Shown: positions 15,219 through 22,333 of the stretch, one piece after another | How positions within the stretch are numbered: the stretch's first letter is position 1 | Layout of the letters: each line of letters starts with the position of its first letter | Assembly (NCBI GenBank): GCA_052389895.1 | Contig: JBQTHM010000057.1 | Location: 1-27,941 of the forward strand | DNA: 27,941 nt | Reading direction: 5' to 3' | From: CAVVXX01 sp052389895 | GTDB lineage: Bacteria > Pseudomonadota > Alphaproteobacteria > Micropepsales > Micropepsaceae | Notes under the pieces: generated by a model | Databases searched by the model: none | Told to the model about the DNA's origin: nothing | What the model saw: only the letters and a program-made list of their open reading frames with translations | Translations under genes and position numbers: made by a program

Positions 15219-15552
15219 CGGCTTGTCCGGCTATGGCGATAAACGGCTGTGTAATAAGCGGCCCGGACCCGGGGGCGGTACCCGGCGGCTCCACCAGCGC
15301 CCGCGTAGCGGGCGCGGAAGCCGGAACACGGAAGCCGGAAGTCAGAATTTTCTGATTTCAGATTTCCGATTTCTGACTTCCGACAAGGGGCCGAAACAGG
15401 ATCGACGGACGTGTAAAGGCAGTCCTTTCGCCCGGTATGGTTCCGCCGTTATCGGGCCAATCGTACAGGTGCCAACGATAACGAAATGGCCCTCGCTGCC
15501 TAAATAAATAGGTAAGCGCAGCCCGGGGAGAGCTGGGCAACAGAATCTCCCC
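15219..15552 (+). ncRNA. ssrA: Two-piece (circularly permuted) tmRNA
   Basis: tmRNA rescues stalled ribosomes and adds a degradation tag. Here the gene is permuted, as in alphaproteobacteria: the acceptor piece comes first and the coding piece second. The acceptor piece ends with CGGCTCC-ACCA (CCA at 15294-15296), preceded by a T-arm stem CCGGG/CCCGG (15269-15273, 15281-15285). The coding piece begins GGGGCCG at 15387-15393, which pairs fully with CGGCTCC to rebuild the 7-bp acceptor stem, including the G3-U70 pair that marks alanine charging. The tRNA-like GGATCGACGG follows. The tag frame starts at GCC 15471 and ends at TAA 15501-15503, giving ANDNEMALAA after the charged Ala (compare E. 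coli AANDENYALAA). A pseudoknot/terminator region follows the tag. The 90-bp spacer 15297-15386 is presumably removed by processing. The 5' end and the exact 3' end are estimates. Confidence 0.93.
15336..15382. repeat. Inverted repeat inside the tmRNA spacer
   Basis: A perfect 12-bp inverted repeat (CGGAAGTCAGAA 15336-15347, TTCTGACTTCCG 15371-15382) lies in the segment between the two tmRNA pieces and ends 4 bases before the coding piece. Another hairpin (GCGCCCGC 15297-15304, GCGGGCGC 15308-15315) starts immediately after the CCA. These helices could guide the nucleases that cut out the spacer. The flanking GGAAGCCGGAA units resemble the low-complexity tract at 27031-27095. Confidence 0.75.
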
Positions 15553-15565
15553 ACTTTTCTCTTTT
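15525..15565 (+). terminator. tmRNA 3' stem and T-rich terminator
   Basis: GGGGAGA (15525-15531) pairs with TCTCCCC (15546-15552), followed by the T-rich ACTTTTCTCTTTT (15553-15565). Within the loop, GCTG can also pair with CAGC at 15519-15522, which would form a pseudoknot. A competing 13-bp perfect stem joins CCGGGGAGAGCTG (15523-15535) to CAGCTCTCCCCGG (15573-15585). Confidence 0.7.
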
Positions 15566-15704
15566 ATGGATTCAGCTCTCCCCGGTTATTTGATTCTTGG
15601 GTCGAGCTGGGCAACAGAATCTCCCCACTTTTCTCTTTTGTGGATTCAGCTCTCCCCGGTTATTTGATTCTTGGGTCGAGCTGGGCAACAGAATCTCCCC
15701 ACTT
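15530..15704 (+). repeat. 74-bp tandem repeat, 2.4 copies, at the end of ssrA
   Basis: Copy 1 is 15530-15603 and copy 2 is 15604-15677; they differ at one base (A or G in CTTTTxTGGATTC). Partial copy 3 is 15678-15704, 27 bp identical to the unit start. Each full unit carries the right arm of the tmRNA end stem (TCTCCCC), the T-rich tail and a second complementary arm (CAGCTCTCCCCGG). Only the first copy is preceded by the matching left arm. The array fills the gap between ssrA and the YjbR-like gene. Confidence 0.95.
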
Positions 15705-15738
15705 ATTTCCCGCATATATCTTTATTAGTAATGGCGGC

Positions 15739-16062
15739 ATGACCGTCGACGAATATCGCCGCCTTGCCCTGTCTTTCCCCGAGGCCACCGAAAGCGCCCA
15801 TATGGGCCATCCGGATGTCCGCGTGCGCGGGAAAATTTTTGCCACGCTGAGGCCGAAAGAAAAATACGGCGTTCTCAAGCTCGCCCGTGAGCAGCAGGAA
15901 ATGCTTGTTGCAGCCGAACCGAAAATGTTTGAAGCCGTTTCCGGCGGCTGGGGACGGAAAGGTTGGACCAGAATCAGTCTTGCTGCTGCGGACAGCAAGA
16001 CTGCGCGCAGTGCGCTGCAGATGGCTTGGCGCAACACAGCGCCAAAGTCGGTGCGATATTAA
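15739..16062 (+). CDS. MmcQ/YjbR family protein
   Basis: A 107-aa protein with the YjbR/MmcQ (CyaY-like fold) pattern: YRRLALSFPEATESAHMGHP, RVRGKIFATL, EKYGVLKLAREQQEMLV, SGGWGRKGWTRISL, and the C-terminal AWRNTAPKSV. Family members are small double-wing proteins proposed to bind DNA; the physiological role is unclear. The ATG at 15739 (MTVDEYRRL) is chosen by family match; an earlier in-frame ATG lies inside the tandem repeats, and the RBS here is weak. It stands alone, between the tmRNA repeats and a palindromic element. Confidence 0.88.
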   Translation: MTVDEYRRLALSFPEATESAHMGHPDVRVRGKIFATLRPKEKYGVLKLAREQQEMLVAAEPKMFEAVSGGWGRKGWTRISLAAADSKTARSALQMAWRNTAPKSVRY

Positions 16063-16064
16063 AA

Positions 16065-16225
16065 GTGTCATGGCCCGCGGATGCGGGCCACCCAGATGAC
16101 ACCCCACAAGCGTGGCCTTCATAACCTGGGTCACCCGCATCCCGCCTTCGCCAAGGCTTCGGCGGATCGAGTGGCTAGTCCGCCGGAGCTGCGCAGCAGC
16201 GTAGGCGGATCGCTGGTGATGACAC
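16065..16225. repeat. Palindrome-rich intergenic element
   Basis: Starts with an imperfect palindrome (GTGTCAT-GGCCCGC 16065-16078 against GCGGGCC...ATGACAC 16083-16102). It continues with a hairpin of the CCGCCTTCG...TTCGGCGG type (about 16142-16165) and ends with another ATGACAC (16219-16225), also complementary to the first arm. It looks like a degenerate MITE/REP cluster between two converging genes and could also help stop transcription. Confidence 0.55.
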
Positions 16226-16229
16226 GTGG

Positions 16230-17573
16230 CTATTTTATTTCCTCGAACTCCCGCGCGCGCAGGTGGCCCGTCGCATGCGCCAGTGCAGCGCAGATGATGC
16301 AGACAGCACCGCCCAGCGCCACCGCCAGCTGCACATTGTAATGATCGCTGATCCAGCCGATCGCCAGCGATCCCCAAGGCAGCATGCCGAGAAACGCTAG
16401 GCTGTAGAACGAGGCCACGCGGCCGCGCATGTGTTCCTGCGATATGTGCTGGATGAGGGCATTGGTGCTGGCGCCCTGGAGCATCAGCGAGAACGCGGTG
16501 GGCACGACCAGGATCAACGACAGCCAGAAAATGTGCGACTGCGAAAAGAAAATAAGACTTCCCCCGAACGTCGCCGCCGCAACGACCGGCATGAAGGCCA
16601 CCAGCCGGTCGGGAACGACGGACATCGTATAGGCGCCGAGCAGCGCGCCCACGCCGATGGCCGCCATGAGAAAGCCGAATCCCTCCGAGCCTTGACGCAG
16701 CACGTCGGCGGCGAAAACGGGCATCAGCGAAAGATACGGCCCGCCGAAAAACGACGCTGCCCCGATCAGGAGCAGCACGGTGCGGATCTGCGGGTGGCGC
16801 TGCACATACTGGAAGCCGAGCTTCATCTCCCGCCACGGCGACTCGTGGGGCCGCCGCTTGCGCTTGGGAACCTTTATCAGCACCAGCGACGCCAGCACCG
16901 CGCCGTAGGTGACGGCGTTGAGCGCGAAGCAGACGCCTTCGCCCGCGACCGCAACCAGAAGCCCCGCGATGCTGGGCCCGATCACGCGCGCGATGTTGAA
17001 CATGATCGAATTGAGCGCGATGGCCGAGCGCAAATCGTCACGCCCCACCATTTCGATGATAAAAGCATGCCGCGTGGGCACATCGACGGCATTGATGACG
17101 CCGAGAAGCAGCGCCAGCACGATCACGTGCCAGACTTCCACCAAACCGGTGAGCGTGAGAAGCGCCAGCAGGAGCGCCTGCAGCAGCGCACCGCCCTGCG
17201 TGAAAAAAAGCACGTTGCGCTTGTCGGCGCGGTCGGCGATCGCGCCGCCGAAAGGCGATCCGAAGAAAAGGGGAATCTGCCCCGCGAACGCCACCACGCC
17301 CAGCAGCAAGGGCGAGCCGGTGAGGTCGTAAACCAGCCAGCCCTGCGCCACGCTCTGCATCCAGGCGCCGACCAGCGACACCAGCATGCCCGTGAAATAG
17401 ACCCGGTAATTGCGGTGGCGGAAAACGCGGAAGACTTGGCCGGCGCGCCGCCGTTTGGGGATCAGGGCCGCGGGGGCGCCCACCGGCGCTAGGGCGGGCG
17501 TTACACTGGCCGCGGCCTCGGATTCGGGAAGAACGCCGGACGAAGAGGGGCTCGAACTGGGCGGCGCGGTCAT
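16230..17573 (-). CDS. MFS transporter, MFS_3/EntS-like exporter family
   Basis: A major-facilitator protein of about 447 aa with 12 predicted membrane segments. After a Ser/Pro/Ala-rich cytosolic N-terminus of about 40 residues comes FRVFRHRNYRVYFTGMLVSLVGAWMQ in two halves: a basic FRHRNYR, then the first helix. The MFS loop-2/3 signature GGAIADRADKRNVL is present, as is DVPTRHAFIIEMVGR, typical of the MFS_3 group of putative siderophore or drug exporters. The ATG at 17573 is chosen; a GTG at 17615 would add 14 residues, and neither has a clear RBS. It diverges from the propeller gene. The substrate cannot be told from sequence. Confidence 0.9.
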   Translation of the reverse strand: MTAPPSSSPSSSGVLPESEAAASVTPALAPVGAPAALIPKRRRAGQVFRVFRHRNYRVYFTGMLVSLVGAWMQSVAQGWLVYDLTGSPLLLGVVAFAGQIPLFFGSPFGGAIADRADKRNVLFFTQGGALLQALLLALLTLTGLVEVWHVIVLALLLGVINAVDVPTRHAFIIEMVGRDDLRSAIALNSIMFNIARVIGPSIAGLLVAVAGEGVCFALNAVTYGAVLASLVLIKVPKRKRRPHESPWREMKLGFQYVQRHPQIRTVLLLIGAASFFGGPYLSLMPVFAADVLRQGSEGFGFLMAAIGVGALLGAYTMSVVPDRLVAFMPVVAAATFGGSLIFFSQSHIFWLSLILVVPTAFSLMLQGASTNALIQHISQEHMRGRVASFYSLAFLGMLPWGSLAIGWISDHYNVQLAVALGGAVCIICAALAHATGHLRAREFEEIK

Positions 17574-17757
17574 AGCAAGGCGTGAATCTGTTGCGCGCCA
17601 TAAAGCGCCGGGCACCCTTCGCCTTCAAGATGCCGCCCGTACACATAAAGCGTCAGTCTGAAACAGCGGCACATCTAGCCGCGTGCGAAAGCGCGAATAG
17701 GGGATTGAGTCGGCGCGCGGCCGCGCCATGATGCGTGACCTGAAATGGCAAGGGAGC

Positions 17758-18957
17758 ATGGACGTGGCAGCAAGAAAGAAGGCGAAGCCGGGAAAAGCAG
17801 CTAAGAAGACATCATCGTCGCGCCGTCGGGCGCGCAAGCTTGTCGTGCTGGTGGCCACGCGCAAGGGCGCTTGGCTTTTTCACGGCGACGGCAACCGCAA
17901 GGCTTGGCGCATGGATGGCCCCCATTTTCTGGGCCACATCATCAATCACGTGGTGATGGACCCGCGCGACGGGCGCACCCTGCTGGCGGCGGCAAAAACC
18001 GGCCATCTTGGCCCGACGATTTTCCGCTCCACGGATTATGGCAAGAGTTGGAAGGAATCGGCCCGCCCGCCCGCCTTCGCCAAGGCACGCGAAGGCGAAA
18101 ACGGCCGCGCGGTTGACCACACCTTCTGGCTCACGCCCTGCCACGCGAACGAGCCCGATGCCTGGTACGCCGGCACGTCGCCGCAGGGGATTTTCCGTTC
18201 CTCCGACGGCGGGCAGAGCTGGGATCCGTTCACCAGCGTGAACGACGATCCGCGGATGCGCGAATGGATGGGCACGGCGCAGGAAGGTACGCCCGACGGC
18301 CCCAAGATGCATTCCGTAATCGTGGATCCGCGCGATCCCGATCACCTCTATTTCGGCATGTCGGGCGGCGGCGTGCATGAATCGCGCGATCGCGGCCGCA
18401 GCTGGAAGCTTTTGCTTGACGGATTGGATGTCGTGGAAGGCTTTGACCGCTCCAACCCGGCCGTGCACGACCCGCACTGCGTCCGCATGTGCCCCGGCAA
18501 TCCGGACAGGCTCTATCAGCAGAACCACTGCGGGATTTACCGGCTGGACCGTCCCTCAGACGCGTGGATCCGCATCGGCAAGAACATGCCGTCGCGCGTG
18601 GGCGACATCGGCTTTCCCATGGTCGTGCATCCGCGCGACGACGACACCTGCTGGGTGTTTCCCATGGATGGCACGGCCGTATGGCCGCGCACGAGCCCTG
18701 AGGGCAAGCCGGCGGCCTATGTCACGCGCAACGCGGGCAAGAGCTGGCAACGCCTTGACGGCGGGTTTCCCAAATCGCAGTCGTGGTGGACGGTCAAGCG
18801 CCAGGCCATGACGCGCGATGACGGCGAACCTGTCGGACTTTATCTCGGCACCACGGCCGGCGAAGTATGGATGAGCCGCGACGAAGGCCGCCGCTGGTCG
18901 TGCATCGCGAAAAATCTTCCCGAAATCTACGCCGTGGAGACGGCCGAAATCGGATGA
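17758..18957 (+). CDS. Asp-box (BNR/sialidase-like) beta-propeller protein
   Basis: About 399 aa. After a Lys-rich N-terminus (residues 1-28) the protein has at least five Asp-box motifs: FRSTDYGKSW, FRSSDGGQSW, HESRDRGRSW, VTRNAGKSW and MSRDEGRRW. This spacing is that of a six-bladed BNR/WD40-like propeller, as in sialidase and VPS10/plant photosystem-assembly relatives. No signal peptide is visible, so it should be cytosolic. Catalytic sialidase residues are not evident and no enzyme activity should be assumed. GGGAG upstream fits a GTG start at 17764 best; ATG 17758 and 17728 are alternatives. Its stop overlaps the start of the MoaD/ThiS gene (ATGA), which implies translational coupling. 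Confidence 0.85.
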   Translation: MDVAARKKAKPGKAAKKTSSSRRRARKLVVLVATRKGAWLFHGDGNRKAWRMDGPHFLGHIINHVVMDPRDGRTLLAAAKTGHLGPTIFRSTDYGKSWKESARPPAFAKAREGENGRAVDHTFWLTPCHANEPDAWYAGTSPQGIFRSSDGGQSWDPFTSVNDDPRMREWMGTAQEGTPDGPKMHSVIVDPRDPDHLYFGMSGGGVHESRDRGRSWKLLLDGLDVVEGFDRSNPAVHDPHCVRMCPGNPDRLYQQNHCGIYRLDRPSDAWIRIGKNMPSRVGDIGFPMVVHPRDDDTCWVFPMDGTAVWPRTSPEGKPAAYVTRNAGKSWQRLDGGFPKSQSWWTVKRQAMTRDDGEPVGLYLGTTAGEVWMSRDEGRRWSCIAKNLPEIYAVETAEIG

Positions 18958-19211
18958 AGGTGCTGATCCCCACGCCCTTGCGTTCGTACACGGCCGGGCG
19001 CGAGGTGGAGGCCGCCGGCGCCACGCTGGCCGATATGCTGGCCGATCTCGACCGGCGCTACCCCGGCATCCGCTTTCGCATGATCGACGAACAGAACCGC
19101 GTGCGGCCGCACATGCGAATCTTTATCAACGGCGAACAGGTGTTCGAGCTGGAGAGGCGCCTGAACCCGTCCGATTCCGTCCAGATCGTCCAGGCTTTGA
19201 GCGGGGGGTAA
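18954..19211 (+). CDS. MoaD/ThiS family ubiquitin-like sulfur-carrier protein
   Basis: An 85-aa beta-grasp protein (MKVLIPTPLRSYTAGREVE, ATLADMLADLDRRYPGIRFRM, MRIFINGEQV, SDSVQIVQALSGG). The C-terminal Gly-Gly is the tail that is adenylated and thiocarboxylated in MoaD, ThiS and other carriers. It starts within the stop of the propeller gene, with which such carriers are often paired. No molybdopterin or thiamine synthesis genes lie nearby, so it may serve another sulfur-transfer pathway. Confidence 0.9.
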   Translation: MKVLIPTPLRSYTAGREVEAAGATLADMLADLDRRYPGIRFRMIDEQNRVRPHMRIFINGEQVFELERRLNPSDSVQIVQALSGG

Positions 19212-19266
19212 CGCTGGGTTTCCTTGAACATAGTTCACCAGCCGTTAGTGGGAGGATGGCGAATTT

Positions 19267-19773
19267 CTAATATCTATTGAGCGCGATGATGGAGGCGGCG
19301 AGCACATGCTCGACCGATTTCTCGCCCAGGGGCAGCCAGAGCGCCTCCGTCTGCAAGGTGGCCAGCCGCTCCGGGATGAGGTGGTCGGCGACTACCCGCA
19401 CCGGGCGGCCGATCGAAACAACATGCTGAAGAATAAGGCGAATCCGGTGCCCCGCGGCTGCGTCCGGGTACTGGGTTACCAGCTTGCCGGTGGGATCGGA
19501 GCCGAGCCCGATGGCGAGCGAGGTTCCCATCACCCGGATGCGAAAATCACGCCCGCCGTCCAGTACGTCGTAAAGGTGCACCCGGCGCAAATAGGCGCGC
19601 ATGTCGTGCGGCGTGAAATCGGTCCGCAGCGGCATTTTCCTCTCGCCGCGCTTCTGGCTCCACAGCGTCAGCAGCGCCTTGAGATCTGCGTGTTCGACCG
19701 CTTCGCCCTGGCCGAAGACGACGTGGTCGGGCGCCTTTTCGGTCAGCTTGAAGGCTGGAAGGGGTTCGGCCAT
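19267..19773 (-). CDS. PAS_5-type PAS domain protein
   Basis: A 168-aa protein that consists essentially of the alphaproteobacterial PAS_5 (DUF1457-like) domain: HADLKALLTLWSQKRGERKM, PLRTDFTPHDMRAYL, VHLYDVLDGGRDFRIRVMG, GSDPTGKLV, and late ALWLPLGE. Such proteins have no output domain and their ligand is unknown. The ATG at 19773 (MAEPLPAFKL) is chosen; the longer frame to 19911 adds a basic stretch without family character. It converges on the MoaD-like gene with 55 bp between the two stops. Confidence 0.82.
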   Translation of the reverse strand: MAEPLPAFKLTEKAPDHVVFGQGEAVEHADLKALLTLWSQKRGERKMPLRTDFTPHDMRAYLRRVHLYDVLDGGRDFRIRVMGTSLAIGLGSDPTGKLVTQYPDAAAGHRIRLILQHVVSIGRPVRVVADHLIPERLATLQTEALWLPLGEKSVEHVLAASIIALNRY

Positions 19774-20132
19774 CTGCGCATTGTGGCGGGGTCTTCCTAA
19801 GCCCCCGTTAATCGCCTTACGCCCCGGCGCGCGCCCGCGCCGAAACGCCTTCACCAGAGCGCGGCGCTTTCCTTGCGGGGCCAAAGCAAATAGGCGTAAA
19901 AGCCTGTGCACAGCGGGGAAAGCGCTCGTGTTTACGGGCGCTTAGCCGCTGGTCGTGATACGCTCACGAACCGGTCCAGCGGGCGGAACGGCAGTCCGGC
20001 GATGGCGATGGTGTCGAACCTGGGTGGGGAGAAGTTCTCCTCGCGCTTTGACGGTTGGCTCTTGCCTCCCCTCTGCGCCCGCTCAAATAAGGAACGCGTT
20101 CGGCACGCGCGGGCGCCGTCGGAGCGGCGAGA
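19774..20132. other. Intergenic region upstream of the mre operon
   Basis: No convincing gene. It holds a 10-bp hairpin with a GTTT loop (19920-19929 with 19934-19943, one G-T pair) without a T-run. The region must contain the promoters of the PAS gene (minus) and probably of the mre operon (plus). A TTGACG at about 20050 is the best -35-like word, but no good -10 follows at 17 bp. Open frames on the minus strand here are Arg-rich and look like chance frames. Confidence 0.5.
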
Positions 20133-20219
20133 ATGACGTATACGGATTATATCGACGGTATACAGATCGTATGCGGCGGCGGCGTGCGCGCGATTCTGCA
20201 TCAGGGAGCGCACGGCTAA
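20133..20219 (+). CDS. Possible 28-codon upstream ORF of mreB
   Basis: ATG 20133 to TAA 20217-20219 encodes 28 residues beginning MTYTDYIDGIQIVCGGG. A purine-rich GGAGCGGCGAG precedes it. It ends 3 bases before the mreB ATG, and the only strong Shine-Dalgarno for mreB (AGGGAG at 20203-20208) lies inside this ORF, 14 bases from the mreB start. Translation of the short ORF could therefore feed ribosomes to mreB. Two GTATAC words (20137-20142 and about 20158-20163) lie in it. It may also be chance. Confidence 0.3.
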   Translation: MTYTDYIDGIQIVCGGGVRAILHQGAHG

Positions 20220-20222
20220 TTC

Positions 20223-21263
20223 ATGTTCGGCAGTCTATTCGGCATGCTGTCCAGCGACATGGCGATCGATCTCGGTACCGCCAACACGCTGGTTTACGTC
20301 AAGGGGCGCGGCATTGTTCTCAACGAACCTTCCGTTGTCGCCATCATGAGCAAGGGCGGCAAGAAGCAGGTGCTCGCCGTCGGCAACGACGCGAAGATGA
20401 TGCTGGGCCGCACGCCGGGCAATATCGAGGCCATCCGCCCGATGCGCGACGGCGTCATCGCCGATTTCGAAGTGGCGGAAGAAATGATCAAGCACTTCAT
20501 CCGCAAGGTGCACAACCGCCGCTCCTTCGCCAACCCGATGATCATTGTGTGCGTGCCTTCTGGCTCGACGGCGGTCGAGCGCCGCGCGATTCAGGAATCC
20601 GCGCTTTCGGCGGGCGCACGCCGCGTCTATCTCATCGAAGAGCCGATGGCGGCGGCAATCGGCGCCGGCCTTCCGGTCAACGAACCCACGGGATCGATGG
20701 TGGTGGACGTCGGGGGCGGAACCACGGAAGTGGCGGTGCTCTCGCTCGGCGGCATCGTCTATTCGCGTTCGGTGCGCGTGGGCGGCGACAAGATGGACGA
20801 GGCCATCATCGCCTATATCCGCCGCCACCATAATCTGCTTATCGGCGAAGCGTCCTCCGAGCGCATCAAGAAGGAGATTGGTTCGGCCGCGCCGCCCGCC
20901 GAAGGCAACGGCGTCACCATGGAAATCAAGGGCCGCGATCTGCTCAACGGCGTGCCGAAGGAAATCACGATCAGCCAGCGGCAGATCGCCGAAGCGCTTA
21001 CCGAACCGGTCAGCGCGATCGTGGAAGCGGTAAAGGTGGCGCTGGAAGCGACGCCGCCCGAGCTCGCCGCCGACATCGTGGACAAGGGCATTGTGCTCAC
21101 GGGTGGCGGCTCGCTTCTGAATAATCTCGATCAGGTGCTGCGCGACGAAACGGGTCTGCCCGTTTCGATTGCCGACGATGCGCTGTCCTGCGTCGCGCTG
21201 GGCACCGGCAAGACGCTCGAGAACCCGAGACACATGCGGCATGTGCTGACGACCGCGTTCTGA
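20223..21263 (+). CDS. mreB: Rod-shape determining actin MreB
   Basis: Bacterial actin that forms membrane-associated filaments and directs the cell-elongation machinery. The 346-aa protein has the typical length and motifs: phosphate 1 DLGTANTLVYVKGRGIV, the GGTTEVAV phosphate 2 loop within VDVGGGTTEVAVLSLGG, EEPMAAAIGAGLP, and the adenosine motif LTGGGSLLNNLD. The N-terminal MFGSLFGML is the amphipathic membrane-binding stretch. It is the first gene of mreBCD-mrdA-rodA, all plus strand with short gaps or overlaps. Confidence 0.98.
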   Translation: MFGSLFGMLSSDMAIDLGTANTLVYVKGRGIVLNEPSVVAIMSKGGKKQVLAVGNDAKMMLGRTPGNIEAIRPMRDGVIADFEVAEEMIKHFIRKVHNRRSFANPMIIVCVPSGSTAVERRAIQESALSAGARRVYLIEEPMAAAIGAGLPVNEPTGSMVVDVGGGTTEVAVLSLGGIVYSRSVRVGGDKMDEAIIAYIRRHHNLLIGEASSERIKKEIGSAAPPAEGNGVTMEIKGRDLLNGVPKEITISQRQIAEALTEPVSAIVEAVKVALEATPPELAADIVDKGIVLTGGGSLLNNLDQVLRDETGLPVSIADDALSCVALGTGKTLENPRHMRHVLTTAF

Positions 21264-21295
21264 ACTTGAGAGGGGTCCGGCAAGGACGGGGCAAA

Positions 21296-22333
21296 ATGGT
21301 GCATAGCGGGTGGCGGCTTACTCGGGGGCGTGGTTCGGGCGCCGCCCAGCTTCCGCTGGCGATTTGCGCGGTCATTGCCATCGTCATCGTTCTGCTCGGC
21401 AAAGCCGAAGCCTCCATCTTCGACCACGCGCGCGCAAAAATTTCAGACTTCGTTGCGCCCATTCTCGAACAGGTGCGCGATCCGCTCGCCGGGCTCGAAC
21501 GCTGGATTGGCGGGCTGGGCACGATCTTTTCCGTCTACGAAGAGAATCTTCGCCTCAAGCAGGAAAATGCGGAACTGAGACGCTGGCAGAACGCGGCGCT
21601 TTCGCTCGAACGGCGCGTGCAGCGTTACGAGCTGTTGTTGCACGCGGTTGCCAATTCCGAATTACCGTCGATTGCCGCGCGCGTCATCGGGCAATCGAGC
21701 CATCCCTTCGTAATGACGATGATTCTCAATGCCGGCGCCGCCGAAGGTGTGCGGCCGGGCCAGGCCGTGCTCGACGATCGCGGACTTATCGGCCGCATCT
21801 ATCTTGCCGGCGAGCGCACGTCCTGGGTCATCCTGCTCACCGATCTCAACAGCCGCGTTCCGGTGGTCGTCGCGCCTTCCAATCACCGCGCCATTCTCGC
21901 GGGCGACAACACTCCGGCGCCGGAACTGCAGATCCACGAGCTCGGCGGCAAGGTGAACGCGGGCGATCGCGTCATCTCGTCCGGCGACGGCGGGATGCTG
22001 CCGCCCGATCTGCCGGTGGGCGTCGTCGTGGCGCGCGACGGCGAATTGCGCGTGGCCCTTTTCAGCAACGCCGAACGCGCCGACTACGTTCATGTGCTCG
22101 ATTACAAAGCGCCCGTCGAGCCGCCGCCGGGCGCCGCCGCGGCCGAACTTCCCGCCACGCGACAGGTCGTCGGCGGCGAAGGAGGGCAGGCGAGCGAAGC
22201 GCCGGAAACGATGACCGCGCCCAATACGCTGACCGGCCCCGCGCCCCTGCCGCGGCCCGCGCCGCGGCTGGCCGTGCGCAGAGCGGATGCGCCGCTCGAT
22301 GCCAGCCAGGGCTTTTCGCCGGGTGACGAATGA
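21296..22333 (+). CDS. mreC: Rod-shape determining protein MreC
   Basis: Bitopic periplasmic scaffold that links MreB to PBP2/RodA. The 345-aa product has a short cytosolic start, one transmembrane helix (LPLAICAVIAIVIVLLG), a coiled coil (YEENLRLKQENAELRRWQNA), and the MreC beta-domains with ARVIGQSSHPFVMTMILNAG, GLIGRIYLAGERTSWVILL and VISSGDGGMLPPDLPVGVV. The last 75 or so residues are a Pro/Ala/Glu tail of low complexity. ATG 21296 is chosen because AAGGACGGGG lies 4-14 bases upstream; the longer TTG start at 21266 lacks one. The stop overlaps mreD. Confidence 0.96.
   Translation: MVHSGWRLTRGRGSGAAQLPLAICAVIAIVIVLLGKAEASIFDHARAKISDFVAPILEQVRDPLAGLERWIGGLGTIFSVYEENLRLKQENAELRRWQNAALSLERRVQRYELLLHAVANSELPSIAARVIGQSSHPFVMTMILNAGAAEGVRPGQAVLDDRGLIGRIYLAGERTSWVILLTDLNSRVPVVVAPSNHRAILAGDNTPAPELQIHELGGKVNAGDRVISSGDGGMLPPDLPVGVVVARDGELRVALFSNAERADYVHVLDYKAPVEPPPGAAAAELPATRQVVGGEGGQASEAPETMTAPNTLTGPAPLPRPAPRLAVRRADAPLDASQGFSPGDE

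Noticed and set aside
15530..15704. Tandem repeats considered as a CRISPR array
   Set aside because: The units are contiguous 74-bp direct copies with no unique spacers and derive from the tmRNA end.
16431..17492. 353-codon plus-strand frame opposite the MFS gene
   Set aside because: Shadow frame; no membrane or domain pattern, while the minus strand is a clear transporter.
19932..20213. 93-codon minus-strand frame upstream of mreB
   Set aside because: Arg/Ser-rich, no RBS, overlaps the likely mre promoter and leader region.
20235..21242. 335-codon minus-strand frame opposite mreB
   Set aside because: His/Arg/Ala-rich, covers mreB exactly and has no motif; a shadow.
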